Part shown: positions 9,775-19,759 of the stretch, piece after piece | Layout: each line of letters begins with the position of its first letter | Numbering within the stretch: the stretch's first letter is position 1 | From: Botryosphaeria dothidea | Lineage: Eukaryota > Ascomycota > Dothideomycetes > Botryosphaeriales > Botryosphaeriaceae | Direction of reading: 5' to 3' | Length of the DNA stretch: 64,000 nt | Assembly (NCBI GenBank): GCA_011503125.2 | Contig: WWBZ02000022.1 | Coordinates: 4,216,001 to 4,280,000, forward strand | Program-made: the position numbers and the translations under genes | Notes under the pieces: generated by a model | What the model was told of the DNA's origin: nothing | Seen by the model: only the letters and a program-made list of their open reading frames with translations | Databases searched by the model: none

Positions 9775-10804
9775 GTTGAAGTGGATTGAGATGAATTGGT
9801 GGTGCAAGTTGTATGATGTTATCGTGTCCCTGTCGAAATATGCCTGCAAGTCCGAGAACCTAAATACTGTTGGCTTGAAGGCCTAACCAAGGCAGAATGG
9901 AAACCAAACACGCGCTCATGATTCGGCCTCTCCAGTTTTTGCGGGGGAAGTTCCCCACGGGGTATCTACGCCACTGACTTCAGACTTGGTTCTTTCTACA
10001 CGGATAGATTGAGTGGACTGATTCACCATCAGCGGCTAGTGGTATCCAACATACATGCCCTCGAGACGAGGGCTTACGGCGACTCCCGGGGTATGCGGCA
10101 TTTCATCCATCCCCGTCACAGATGTGATGAGAGCGTCAGACGGCAAAGCCCATAATTGAGAAGGTAACTGAAATGTACTGCTTAGTTAATAGGGCCGCTG
10201 AATAGCTGACGGGTATCAATAAAAAATCATCTTCGCAAAATCGATTACTAAGCTTGCGGTAACGTCACTGCACCAGAGATACTAGGTGCATATAAGCCGG
10301 GATCTCAATTACCTTTAGAAACAGAGGATGAATTCTCCGTGTGGGGAATAAGGGGTCATAGATCAGGAGTGGCTCCAATAGTCATTACTATGGGTAGCAC
10401 CTTAATATCCGATTGTAAACCCTGTTAAAGACTGTCATTTCAGTGTATGAATTAAAATTACACTATTAAGATTGTTTCAAGGCTGTTGACATAGCTGCCA
10501 AGATCATCTGTTAGTGTGCTTTAGTCCTGTAATAATTCCAGAAACGTTAAGAGGGGGAGTGCTGATCTAAGAGACACGGAAGGAGCAGCACGGACCAGTA
10601 GCGTGAGAGAAATAAGCACCGGAGTTATCGACCGCGTTTTGAAGGTATAGCATCATTCCTGTAAATTCAGTTACATTTTGGCGCCATCGAAATAATGTTA
10701 CGGCTGGACGATAACTGATTAGTGAATCTCGTTGATAATACAGAGCGGATCCATGATAGGGAATATGTTCCGCATCAATGTCTCTGTATCTTCACTCTTC
10801 CTAG
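9775..10804. other. AT-leaning intergenic region with transporter promoter
   Basis: About 1 kb without a supportable gene. The left end is the former promoter of the transporter fragment. The rest (about 10150-10800) is richer in A+T than the flanks and carries stop codons in all frames. No terminal repeats or transposase remnants could be recognised. Confidence 0.5.
9941..9958. promoter_or_regulatory. Paired CreA-type sites upstream of the MFS fragment
   Basis: GCGGGG at 9941-9946 and, on the minus strand, GTGGGG at 9953-9958 both fit the CreA carbon-repressor consensus SYGGRG. They lie about 170-185 bases upstream of the transporter start. Two closely spaced opposite sites are the arrangement known for strong CreA binding. 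The sites are seen; binding is inferred. Confidence 0.4.
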
Positions 10805-11740
10805 TTAAAAAATGGCCAAGATAGGGTGCCTCTCCACCTCCTTTAGGTATGCCTTTTCCAGCACCTCCAAATGCTTCCTCAACCAGTCAGTCCAGGACTG
10901 GCCACGGAACAAGGCATGCGCCCTAGAATTATGCCATATATCTGCACCAGGGTGATCTGTGATAAACAGTTCTCCTGGCGGCCCCACCATATCGTAATTA
11001 TAGCCTTCATCAAACAGCTGCACCGAGCCATCGTACCCCGGTCCCAGACCCGAAAGAATGAGCATATGGCCTATTCCATACCACCTCCCAAGTCCGCCGG
11101 GCAAGACAGCCCACACCGCAAAACCGAAGCCAAGCTGTGAAGCGTCTTCGGCGACATTCAGTCGTCGCTCAGAATCATATTCGAATCTCCAGACAACCGT
11201 TGATGCATTGCCCTCCACAACTTGACCAGAGGGGTGAAGGCCAGTGAAAAGATAGACGCAAGAAGCAGCGCCGCGTTCTGGGTTGGAGAATGGATTCTGG
11301 CCAGGCAACCGCCACCAGGGGTGCTGGTAATATGTGTTGTAGTAATCATGATCCAGGCCGAGGTACGCGCCCTCATCCAATCCTGGCCAGGCCCATCCAA
11401 TCGTGGCCTTCGCGGGCCACTCGAGGATCCAGGTCTCGAACTCTGCCGGCAGCTGCAGTTGCTTTCCTTCGTACTGAAACGAGGAAATAAACGCGTGGCG
11501 ATCGAAGCCTCGTAGGTGCGGGACGGTGTGTGGGCGGCTGGGGAGGAAGTACAGCGACGTGATGACTCGGTCCCATAGGCGGAGCAAGTTCTGGCGAGCA
11601 GTAGGGCGAATGGAGGCGATGTTGGCATTGACGACGGAACGCAGGCGTCCTGATGCATTCCGGAAGAGAATGAGATTGCGCAGGGGGAGGTATGAGGCTA
11701 TTTCCAGGCAGAGCTCGACTGGGAGGGTTTGGAGCGACAT
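10805..11740 (-). CDS. F-box-like protein
   Basis: A single-exon reading of 311 residues starts at the ATG at 11740, which opens directly into an F-box-type motif (MSLQTLPVELCLEIASYLPLRN, leading to a short helix). F-box proteins usually link targets to SCF ubiquitin ligases through Skp1. The rest is rich in aromatic residues (WWRLPGQNPF, GLGRWYGIGHML) and has no domain I can name. The reading frame continues open upstream to 11944, but those 68 residues are Ser/Leu-rich and lie in what looks like a leader, so the shorter start is preferred. It is divergent from the HET gene at 12425. Function is unknown beyond the motif. Confidence 0.75.
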   Translation of the reverse strand: MSLQTLPVELCLEIASYLPLRNLILFRNASGRLRSVVNANIASIRPTARQNLLRLWDRVITSLYFLPSRPHTVPHLRGFDRHAFISSFQYEGKQLQLPAEFETWILEWPAKATIGWAWPGLDEGAYLGLDHDYYNTYYQHPWWRLPGQNPFSNPERGAASCVYLFTGLHPSGQVVEGNASTVVWRFEYDSERRLNVAEDASQLGFGFAVWAVLPGGLGRWYGIGHMLILSGLGPGYDGSVQLFDEGYNYDMVGPPGELFITDHPGADIWHNSRAHALFRGQSWTDWLRKHLEVLEKAYLKEVERHPILAIF

Positions 11741-12424
11741 GGTGGGTGTCACACTGCTCTCGGAGCGGGATTTCCGACGACTCGTCTGTGACTGGCCGAG
11801 AAGCTGGACGCTCTTTATAGACGAGGAAAGCAAGAACAGCGGCTCCAGGGACGAGACCAAAAACGCTAGCGGAACGGGGACCAGAGTTTGGGTGGCGTGC
11901 TTTTTCTGGGAGCCATGTCGTGACCATAGAACAGGGGAGGGCATGGGGTTTCGCGGCGCTGTTCAAGAGAAGTGTCGTTATAGAAGGCGGCTTTCACGGC
12001 TGCAGAAGGTCCGCCTTCGAGGGAGATCTTGTAGCATAATGCCGGTGGGTACAACCAGGCAATGAGAGCAAGAGGTGGGGGTCGGGGCGGCATAGAATAT
12101 GGAGACCTAGAAGAGCGCCGCTAGGAGTATATGCAGGAGGGCTTGGATGACGGGCGGGTGGATGACCAGAAAAATATGTTGAGGGTAGATGATTGTGGGC
12201 GAACAATTTTGGGCTGGGGCGGGCCGGCCACGACTTCCAGATCGGAGGGTGGGGGGTGCGCCCGATTACATAAGCTCAACGCGTCGTCTTTCTTCGTCGC
12301 TGGGTACTCGTCGCGTGTCCTCTCTTCCGACCCGACACGACGATTCAATGTTTCGGCGCTCATGCCAGTCTAATGATTCGAGAGCCATGTCTGCACTTCG
12401 TGTCCAGTCAACACAACCAAGGAA
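11741..12424. other. Divergent promoter between F-box-like and HET genes
   Basis: About 680 bases separate the two divergent starts. No gene or clear repeat is visible; short antisense reading frames here have no coding character. Confidence 0.5.
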
Positions 12425-14335
12425 ATGGCCACGCAGACAGAAGATGGCTTCAGCTATCAAACCTTGGACCCGCGCTACAGCGAAATCCGCCTGGTCAAGC
12501 TGCTCCCAATTCCCAAATCATCCGACAAAGCCGGCTACCTGCCTACCATCCACTGTTCTCTACGCAAGGCGAGCCTGGAAGATGACCCGGAATACAACGC
12601 TCTCTCCTATGTCTGGGGCGACCCGCGGGAAACCCGTCCCATCCTCATCGACGGCAAGCCCTTTCGCGTCACCGTCAACTTAGAAGCCGCCCTCCGCCAA
12701 CTCGCCGTCGACCTGCGCCAGCAACGACGCAGCCACACCTGGCTCTGGGTCGACGCCATCTGCATCAATCAGACCGACACCAGCGAGCGCACCCACCAAG
12801 TATGCCAGATGTCCCAACTCTACCGCGGCGCCGCCCGCGTCATCGTCTGGCTCGGCCCGCCCGCCATCGACAGCGATACCGCCATCTCCACCCTCCACCG
12901 CATCCACGACGTCGCCGAATCATCGCGCACGAAGCTTTGGGTGCGCTCATGGCCCATGTTCCAGTTCCAGGAGGCCCCGCGTCCGCGCACATCCGCCTCC
13001 TACATCCAGGCCGCCCTGGATACCGTGTTGGAGATGCTGTGCGCCGACGATCACCGCTGCCTCGACGCCGTCGCGTCGCTCTACGAACGCGATTGGTTCC
13101 GCCGCGTCTGGGTCGTGCAGGAGGTCGCTCTAGCACGTGAAGCCGTGCTCCACTGCGGCGACACCAAGATCGACTGGGCCACTTTCTACACAGCCTTCTG
13201 GATGCTTTGCGGCCTGCGCGACTACCTGAATGCCGTGGTCTCTCCCAAGTCGCGCAACCTGTCCGTCGCAACCTTCTTGAATGCAAAGCTGGAGAACGTG
13301 AGCACCGTAGCGTTCAGCTGGGTCCTTGTCGATGATGAGACCCCATTGCGCCAGTTTCTGTACTTCTTGGGCGCGAACGCGAATCACTCGCGGCTACTGG
13401 CATCAGACGAGCGCGACTACTGCTTCGCGCTGCTCGGCCTGGCGTGCGATACCCATCGCCTGCGCATTCGTGCGGATTATGAGGGAACGTGGAAAGAGGT
13501 TAGGATACGTCTTGCAAAATCTTGTCTCGAGCATTATGGCCTGGAGATGTTGTCACATTGCAACATCACAGCTTCTACTACACCAGACAGAACGGGCGGA
13601 GAAACAGCGCCGTCGTGGGTGCCGAATTGGGCGTCCCCGCACCTGCCGAAGGCGTTGAGCGTGTATTCTCATTTGAATGTGCGCGGAGGCGGCGACGGGC
13701 GTCCGTATTGTGCATCAGGTAGCCTTCGTCAGCATATTGACGATGCATCATTCAACTCTGCAGGGAAACTGAAGCTCTGGGCCATCTACGTTGACGTCAT
13801 CAATGAGGTTGGCGAAGGATTCCCCGGCACCGTGGTGGACTACAAGAACGAAGAGACGTTCGATGATCTTGCCATCTGGCTTGCAGGTCTCCGCAAACTT
13901 CTACCGAGCGTCAACGAGGCATACAAGGCAGAGAAGAAGGTACAAGACGCTCTCTGGAGAGCTCCCATTGCTGACCGCGCACACGTGCATAATTACGAGT
14001 CTATCAGAGCTCCTGCAGAACTTGAAGCGGGTTATAAGGACCTGCTCAACGGAGGCCAGAGTCGAGAGGCCATACGATATGCATCAATTGCATATTACAA
14101 GCTCAACAGAAGACGCCCCTTCAGGGCATCAAACGGGTTGCTCGGCATTGGCCCGGAGGAGTTAGCTACAAACGATCATTTGTGGATTCCATTGGGCGCC
14201 CATGTCCCTCTCATATTGCGAGAGGCGGCCGACGGATGTTGGACTATCGTGGGAGAAGCTTATATTCACGGCATTATGGATGGCGAGCTCACACATCATT
14301 CGAGCGTCCAGGTCAAGCAGATCCAAATAAAATGA
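12425..14335 (+). CDS. HET-domain protein (heterokaryon-incompatibility type)
   Basis: A single-exon protein of 636 residues. The HET domain (PF06985 type) spans roughly residues 55-235, with YNALSYVWGDP near 58, LWVDAICINQTD near 100, a VIVWLGP segment near 140 and RDWFRRVWVVQEV near 220. Downstream come the usual RDYCFALLGLA block and an APSWVPNW segment. Proteins of this class trigger cell death or growth arrest after fusion of unlike hyphae and also act in fungal NLR-like immunity; many genomes carry dozens with unknown partners. No NACHT, ankyrin or WD repeats follow, so it is a stand-alone HET protein. It is divergent from the F-box-like gene, and a short unrecognised gene converges on its 3' end. 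Confidence 0.92.
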   Translation: MATQTEDGFSYQTLDPRYSEIRLVKLLPIPKSSDKAGYLPTIHCSLRKASLEDDPEYNALSYVWGDPRETRPILIDGKPFRVTVNLEAALRQLAVDLRQQRRSHTWLWVDAICINQTDTSERTHQVCQMSQLYRGAARVIVWLGPPAIDSDTAISTLHRIHDVAESSRTKLWVRSWPMFQFQEAPRPRTSASYIQAALDTVLEMLCADDHRCLDAVASLYERDWFRRVWVVQEVALAREAVLHCGDTKIDWATFYTAFWMLCGLRDYLNAVVSPKSRNLSVATFLNAKLENVSTVAFSWVLVDDETPLRQFLYFLGANANHSRLLASDERDYCFALLGLACDTHRLRIRADYEGTWKEVRIRLAKSCLEHYGLEMLSHCNITASTTPDRTGGETAPSWVPNWASPHLPKALSVYSHLNVRGGGDGRPYCASGSLRQHIDDASFNSAGKLKLWAIYVDVINEVGEGFPGTVVDYKNEETFDDLAIWLAGLRKLLPSVNEAYKAEKKVQDALWRAPIADRAHVHNYESIRAPAELEAGYKDLLNGGQSREAIRYASIAYYKLNRRRPFRASNGLLGIGPEELATNDHLWIPLGAHVPLILREAADGCWTIVGEAYIHGIMDGELTHHSSVQVKQIQIK

Positions 14336-14601
14336 ATTTCCTCCCTTTGACGGAGACGTTTCCTCCAGCCAATTAGAACCCCCGCACGCCGCAAGCACGC
14401 GGCGATCAAGCAAGCATCCGGCTCCAACGCACTCACCCCGTACAAGTGCTACGTTCAGAATAGGGATGCATGTTGACAAAGAGTCAATCTTGAAACAGAA
14501 AACGAAAACCAAAAAACAGAAAGAGGAAATTCGTTCTCGTGATGAAAATCAAGCGAAAGGCCAGTGTCCCAGCATTCACCAACGTTACCACTTAGTTGCC
14601 C

Positions 14602-15219
14602 TTAATTAATGTTGTTCTCACGCAGCTGTAGTTCCAGGAATGCAGCCGTTTCTGCACAACGATGAGGCACCGCGCCATGGGTCTCCCAATACCACCTCGT
14701 AAGCTCTTCATCCAGTTCGGCAGTGGTCGACTGCCTGGCAACAGTCCACCGCCACAATCCGCGGCATGAGTAGCAGGGAGCGGCCGATACGGCAAAGTCC
14801 TGCCGGAACGCTTCACCCTGTCCGCCCGCGCCCCCGAGCGCCCTGTTGGCCATGCTGCCGAGCGCCTGGTTGCGCGCCATGATGGTAATCTGTTGGTCGG
14901 GATTGAACGAAGCCAAGCGCGGATCGCCCTCGAAGCTCTGACGGGACTCCTCCAAGGCCTTGCGGCATTCCGTCTCGGCCTGCTTCAAGCCGTCGTGGAA
15001 GGACTTGGCGGGTGCCATCACAGGCTCGAGGCGAATGTCGCGCAGCTCGCGAGCCCTGGCATGGAGCTCTGGGAATCGCTGGAAGGTGGCTGCCGTGGCG
15101 CCGGAGATGAGCTCGTTGCCCAGTATCTCCTGATGCCTCAAAATGAAGAACATCTGGGGCGTTCCATCAGGGCCATGCCGCCGCAATTCGTCTTGGGAGA
15201 TCCCGCCTGGGTAGGACAT
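14602..15219 (-). CDS. Unrecognised 205-residue protein
   Basis: I do not recognise this protein. It starts at the ATG at 15219 and reads through 205 codons. It has an even, coding-like composition, a charged helical middle (HARARELRDIRLE and FHDGLKQAETECRKALEESR), a glycine-rich patch (RALGGAGGQGE) and a CYSC motif near the C-terminus. It has no signal peptide or membrane segment. An open frame of ten further codons upstream lacks an ATG, so an additional 5' exon is possible. It converges on the HET gene, ending about 266 bases from it. It may be lineage-specific. Confidence 0.55.
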   Translation of the reverse strand: MSYPGGISQDELRRHGPDGTPQMFFILRHQEILGNELISGATAATFQRFPELHARARELRDIRLEPVMAPAKSFHDGLKQAETECRKALEESRQSFEGDPRLASFNPDQQITIMARNQALGSMANRALGGAGGQGEAFRQDFAVSAAPCYSCRGLWRWTVARQSTTAELDEELTRWYWETHGAVPHRCAETAAFLELQLRENNIN

Positions 15220-15528
15220 GCTTTTCCGTGGATTCCTAATCAACGGCAAGAACGTGTTGATGTCTCCTGTGGTGGTCTCATCAGCACTTGTATACGCGCT
15301 CCTATGATGAGAATACTAACGAAGGGTTTCTAAATGTCGCTGCTGTAGCGCCTGGTTGTACTTTCCTTGGTAACGACGCAGGATCAGTTCCAGCAAGAGC
15401 TCGCGAGGACTGTATGTGGGAACCGGTTTGTCTTAAGAGATAAATCTTTATTAAGAAAACATCAAGGTGTTAACACCAGAGGGGAGGGCACCACCAGCAA
15501 CAGATAGCAGGGTAAATTGAACTAAATA
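15220..15528. other. Intergenic stretch
   Basis: Roughly 300 bases between two minus-strand hypothetical genes. Nothing recognisable beyond a possible poly-A region (AATAAA-like and AT-rich, 15430-15470). Confidence 0.35.
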
Positions 15529-15966
15529 CTAAATGTCCATGGATCCAACTCTGGGATAGAACAATTTCCGAGTAACCAGATCTGCTGCCCGCATCCAGCT
15601 GAGCAGGATATTGACCTTCTGATTCGCATCTGCCAAGAGCTCCTGCATGGTGAGGCGCTTGATTTGCATGCTTTTCCTCTCTAACATGCCATCGATCTCT
15701 GCGATGCGAGCTGCCAGATCATCCAGTGGCTGCCTCATCATAAATACTACCCAATTGTGGGATGATTCCATGAAGAGTCTCAGCTGCATGGATGCACCCT
15801 GGGTAAGTTGCTGATCCTGTACGATGTAGCAGATGTCGCTCCATAGGGCACCTGCTGCCCTCGCGACCGCGATAATGGTCTTGGAGAAATATTCCCTCTG
15901 CCCATGAGGTGGAACATTCAGGCTGACATGTTTCGCTTCCGTGTATCTGTGTCTCGTGAGGTCCAT
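15529..15966 (-). CDS. Unrecognised 145-residue helical protein
   Basis: I do not recognise this protein. It is a single-exon frame from the ATG at 15966. The sequence is predicted to be largely helical (SKTIIAVARAAGALWSDI, LDDLAARIAEIDGMLER, KVNILLSWMRAADLV), without signal peptide or membrane segment. It lies in tandem with the hypothetical gene at 14602-15219, same strand, 309 bases apart. Coding character is moderate; it could be real and lineage-specific, or a remnant. Confidence 0.5.
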   Translation of the reverse strand: MDLTRHRYTEAKHVSLNVPPHGQREYFSKTIIAVARAAGALWSDICYIVQDQQLTQGASMQLRLFMESSHNWVVFMMRQPLDDLAARIAEIDGMLERKSMQIKRLTMQELLADANQKVNILLSWMRAADLVTRKLFYPRVGSMDI

Positions 15967-16395
15967 TGTGAGTTCGACTTACGGAACAAGGGGGTGCTCA
16001 TGTGGGGTTGGTTGCTTGCATGCTGACACATTGGGGTTTCCTATCTTCTAAGAGATGTTTCACTGCCAGTAAGCCTGGAAACATTATGCTACGAGCACGC
16101 GCAGCTGCAAATGAGCAATGTTGAACCCAGCAGCCTGCGAAGCTATCGCGCGAAAAAAAAAAAAACTAGCAAGCCGCGCACCAGCAATGCGTCTACCCGC
16201 TGATGTGGAAAACAGCTCAGTGATTAAACCAGCAGTGAAGTTGTATATGTGACAACTCATGTTTGCGCCAAACGTTTGTTGGGTTTGTGTGTGCAGCTGA
16301 CGTCCAAACCGTGGTACCATCACGCTGCACTTCTGCACACAGATCACTCTGCCATTATTCTCAGTACACGTCTTCTGCAACTTCTTTAAACCACC
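15967..16395. other. Divergent promoter region
   Basis: About 430 bases between the divergent starts at 15966 and 16396. It includes an A13 run (about 16153-16165) and a pyrimidine-rich leader just before the ATG at 16396. No gene is visible. Confidence 0.4.
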
Positions 16396-17500
16396 ATGGC
16401 CCCCCCCCCCCCCCCCACAGAGGATGAAATGAAGACCTTCGCCGACCACCTTGCTCGAAATGACATCATCTCGCACGACGACTATGACGGCGAACTAGAC
16501 AAACAGTTTCCCGATGACGACCATAAGTCCTACTTTCTACGATGGTTCAATCGGCGCGCCGAAGCAGCTCAGGATGCGGAACAAAAGCGACTCGAAGACT
16601 TGTGCCTCACACCCGAAAAGCTCATCGAGCGTATGGCCACGATGAATTTCTGGGACGACGATGAACGCCTCGATCTTGTTGAGATTCTGGACAACGAAGT
16701 CAAGGTGAGCTCATCCTCCTCCCAAGTTTCCCGGTATCTTTGACTGACAGCAACAAGGTCCCTTGTGTGATTCTTGGCCATCGTGGCAACATCGCTTATC
16801 GTTTAATTTCGGGCGTCGAATCCCTCGTCGCCGGCAAGAAATTTGACCAAGATCCTGCCGAAGAGTTAATGCCAAGTCATCTTCTCGGAGTGAATCTCAA
16901 CGTCGAATCGGTCCGCCCTAGCCAGCATCCCGGTCGCAGCCGTCGGAAGATGAGCCTGGCGGACGAGTCAGAAAAGTCTAATAATTCGGCCGAGCAAGAT
17001 GACGTAGGTGTCGGATTCGTCTCCCACCAGCTGGGAGAACTAGAGTATAGCTTCGGCCTTGAGCTATCGAACAAGACCACCATAAACGATCTAATAAAGG
17101 CCAAGTGGCGGCCGTCAGGGTTTGTCGTTGTGGTGGAGATCAACAAGAGCAATGGCTGCGCGGCTGCCGTGTACATACTGTAAGTGCAACACCTACCCAG
17201 CACTACTCGACTAGGCTCTCTGACATTTTCTTTTCGCGCAGGTTCAATTTCAATCCGATGGATGACGTCCTCGGAGAGAGGTTCCACTACAACGAAGAGC
17301 ATTCATGGGGTCTCCTTCCACCCAACCAGACACAGCAGATCGGACTTGCCAAGATCGCAGAGTCTGTCCGTGACCTGGGCCTCCAGCACGAGATCAAGCT
17401 GAAGGACGTGTACAATCACGAGCCCGAGCTCGTACCCGTCCTTCGCTCCCACACGGGCACATTTGTACGATCCATGGTGTCACTTCGCGCAAATCCGTAG
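16396..17500 (+). CDS. Unknown protein with polyproline start coded by a 17-C run
   Basis: Exons 16396-16704, 16758-17179 and 17242-17500 give 329 residues and sum to a multiple of three; introns are 53 and 62 nt with GTGAGC and GTAAGT donors. I do not recognise a domain. The N-terminus is MAPPPPPTEDE, followed by acidic helical sequence and a region with HRGNIAYRLISGVESL. A serine/charged linker follows near residue 180, then a conserved-looking C-terminal part (VVVVEINKSNGCAAAVYI...FNFNPMDD...EEHSWGLLPPNQTQQIG). The start is in an excellent context (ccaccATGg). The five proline codons are all CCC, making an uninterrupted run of 17 C. A one-base slip would break the frame at once, although a second ATG at codon 12 could rescue most of the protein. 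Confidence 0.75.
16400..16417 (+). repeat. Homopolymer run of 17 C inside a start region
   Basis: The block from 16401 to about 16416, with the C at 16400, is an uninterrupted C run covering codons 2-7 of the gene starting at 16396. Such runs slip easily in replication and in sequencing. The exact length should be treated as uncertain. Confidence 0.85.
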
Positions 17501-17746
17501 ATGAGATCACCGCTGGGCTAGCCGCATTTTTTAACTTCGGAGTAAGCGCCGGGATTTGGCGAAGAATTGGCCAGCAGCTGGTTTGAGAATTTCCTTGTGT
17601 ACGTAGAAGGGTATCAGCAGAGCATAGAAGGAAAAATTGGTAAATCTGATCATCTGCACTGAAAGCATTTGAAGCTCAGATTGAAATTGCCATGTTCCTG
17701 TTCCATGGACAGGCCGGAAGCTTCAGGGAACCACATATTGCAAGCT

Positions 17747-19759
17747 TTAGACCGTCTCGATATGCTCTACTGCCTGTTTCCCTCCTGATTCTTTTCCACT
17801 ACCCCCACTACTTTCCTGGCTCATGCGGCGTGTGGGAACGAATTTCTGTCTTGCAGAAGGCTGCTCGAATAATTCATCCATGAGCTCCACATCCAGCCCT
17901 GCGAGCCTGTTGTTAGCTAAATATCCCAGAATTCCAGAGGCCATTGCATCAGGCTCACCTTTCGTCTCTGGCACGAACAGCCACGCATAAACCACCATGA
18001 CAAAACAGCATCCCCCGTAGAAGAAATACGTTCCGTAGCCTCCCTTCCCAAGCGTGGCAAACATGCTTGGTGTTGCCTTGGCCACCACGAAATTGAAGAG
18101 CCACTGGCTTGCCGTTGCCATGCCCATGTTCAGCGCACGGAGGCGCGCGGGCGGGATTTCCTGCAACATAGTCAGTTCTGGTCGTCGCCATCGCGGACGG
18201 GGCACTGCGCTCACAGAGCAATACGTCCAGACGACGGACCCCCAGCCGAACTGGTAGACGGCCGCAAAGACGTAAATAGCCACGATGGCGACGTATCCAG
18301 GCGCCGTGACCGGCGACCCAGCAACCGGCGGCGCGAAGCGGGTGTAGAACCCCACGTAGCACAGCGCCAACCCCTGCCACGGTCAGCCGGTTGGTCCCAA
18401 AAAAAAACCCCCCAGAAAGAGCCCCCAGCACTCACCTGCGCAACCCCCGTCCAGATCAGGCTCCTCCGCCGCCCCAGCGTGTCCGTCACGAACACGACGA
18501 ACACGCCGCACGCCACCACCTTGACGATGCCGTACACGCCCGTCGCCAGCAGCCCGACGCTCGCGAAGATGGCCGGCGAGTAGTACGTCATGGCGTTCGT
18601 GCCCGTCAGGTTGCTCCACATCATCAGCGAGACGCACAGGACGCTGCGGCGCCTGTAGCTCTTGACGGCGAACGCCTCCTTCAGGAGCGCGAGCCTGGAC
18701 GTGTCCGACGAGGAGAGCGCGCGCTCCTCGTCGAGCTGGGCGTTGATGCTGGCCATTTCGCGCGCGACGTAGGGGTGGGCGGCGGGCAGGCCGCGGAGCT
18801 GGGCGAGGACGTGGAGGGCTGCGGTTGGGCGCTGCTGGGCGAGGTAGCGGGGGGACTCGTCGGCGAGGAGCATGCCGATGAGGAGGATGGTGGCGGGGAG
18901 GACTTGCAGCGCGAGCGGCATGATGTATTGGGCGTGGCCGTGGGCGTGGAGGAGGGAGCCGTAGTTTATCCAGAATGCGATCTGTTGGATGCGTGTCAGT
19001 TCGATTGACGATGAAGAAGTCCGGAGGTTTGCTCACGGTGAGTCCGGATACTAGAGTCAGCTGGTAGAGACCAGTCAGAAGGCCACGGATGCCGCGAGGA
19101 GCGTTTTCAGAGATATAAAAGAAGTTGACGGAGAATGCAATGCCGATGGCGATACCGGCTATGAGCCTTGAGTAAAGTCTTTATCAGAAATGATGATCTT
19201 GTAATAGCGAAGGGGTGGCTCACCGTCCTACGTATAATAGCTGTATGTGCCCACTTGCGCCGGCTTGGAATGCTACGCCAATGAAGCCAATGATAGAAGC
19301 CAGAATCAGTGACATACGGCGGCCTATTCTGTTTGCTAGGCAGGTTGAGAGCAGTGCTCCAGCAAATGCTCCGGCTTGGGTGACGGAGACAATGTTGGAT
19401 TCGAGGTTCGCAAGAACCGTGTCAGGCTTATCCACCACGCCGTACTGTCTTGTTTCCCATGTTATGATCAGCTGAATCCAGGAAAATTCATTGAGATCAC
19501 CCTCAAGAATGTTTAAATGTAGCATGCTGTTTGAAGGACTCCATTTTGAGTACGCCTCCGATTATGCCCATGTCCATACCAAAGAGAAGTGCACCACCAC
19601 ATGCCTAAGCAAAGTTTAGTATCATGTCCTCATATCACAGGCCATATAATTGACATGTCCACTTACCGCAATTCTGATCAGAAGGACCCTCATGTTGTAA
19701 ATCTCTGGTGGATCATATTTCACAGCGTCGTTGCGGACGATGTTCTGTAGCAGCCCCAT
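17747..19759 (-). CDS. MFS sugar/quinate-type transporter
   Basis: Eight exons: 19759-19667, 19604-19528, 19448-19224, 19166-19037, 18981-18436, 18373-18215, 18160-17959 and 17898-17747. They give 527 residues and sum to a multiple of three, the normal length for the family. Landmarks are the first helix with [21 protein letters not shown] after helix 2, DESPRYLA and an R/K-rich central loop, NAMTYYSP in helix 7, DTLGRRRSL, and [15 protein letters not shown] at the end of helix 12. These identify a 12-helix plasma-membrane proton symporter for sugars or quinate-like substrates. The second intron has no GT donor; a GC donor (CA|GCATGC) to an AG at 19449 restores frame and the FKQQYGV match. 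It is related to the truncated transporter at 8.9-9.8 kb. Confidence 0.88.

Noticed and set aside
10150..10804. A+T-richer intergenic stretch as a possible RIP-mutated transposon
   Set aside because: No terminal repeats, target duplication or transposase remnants visible, and the shift in base composition is mild.
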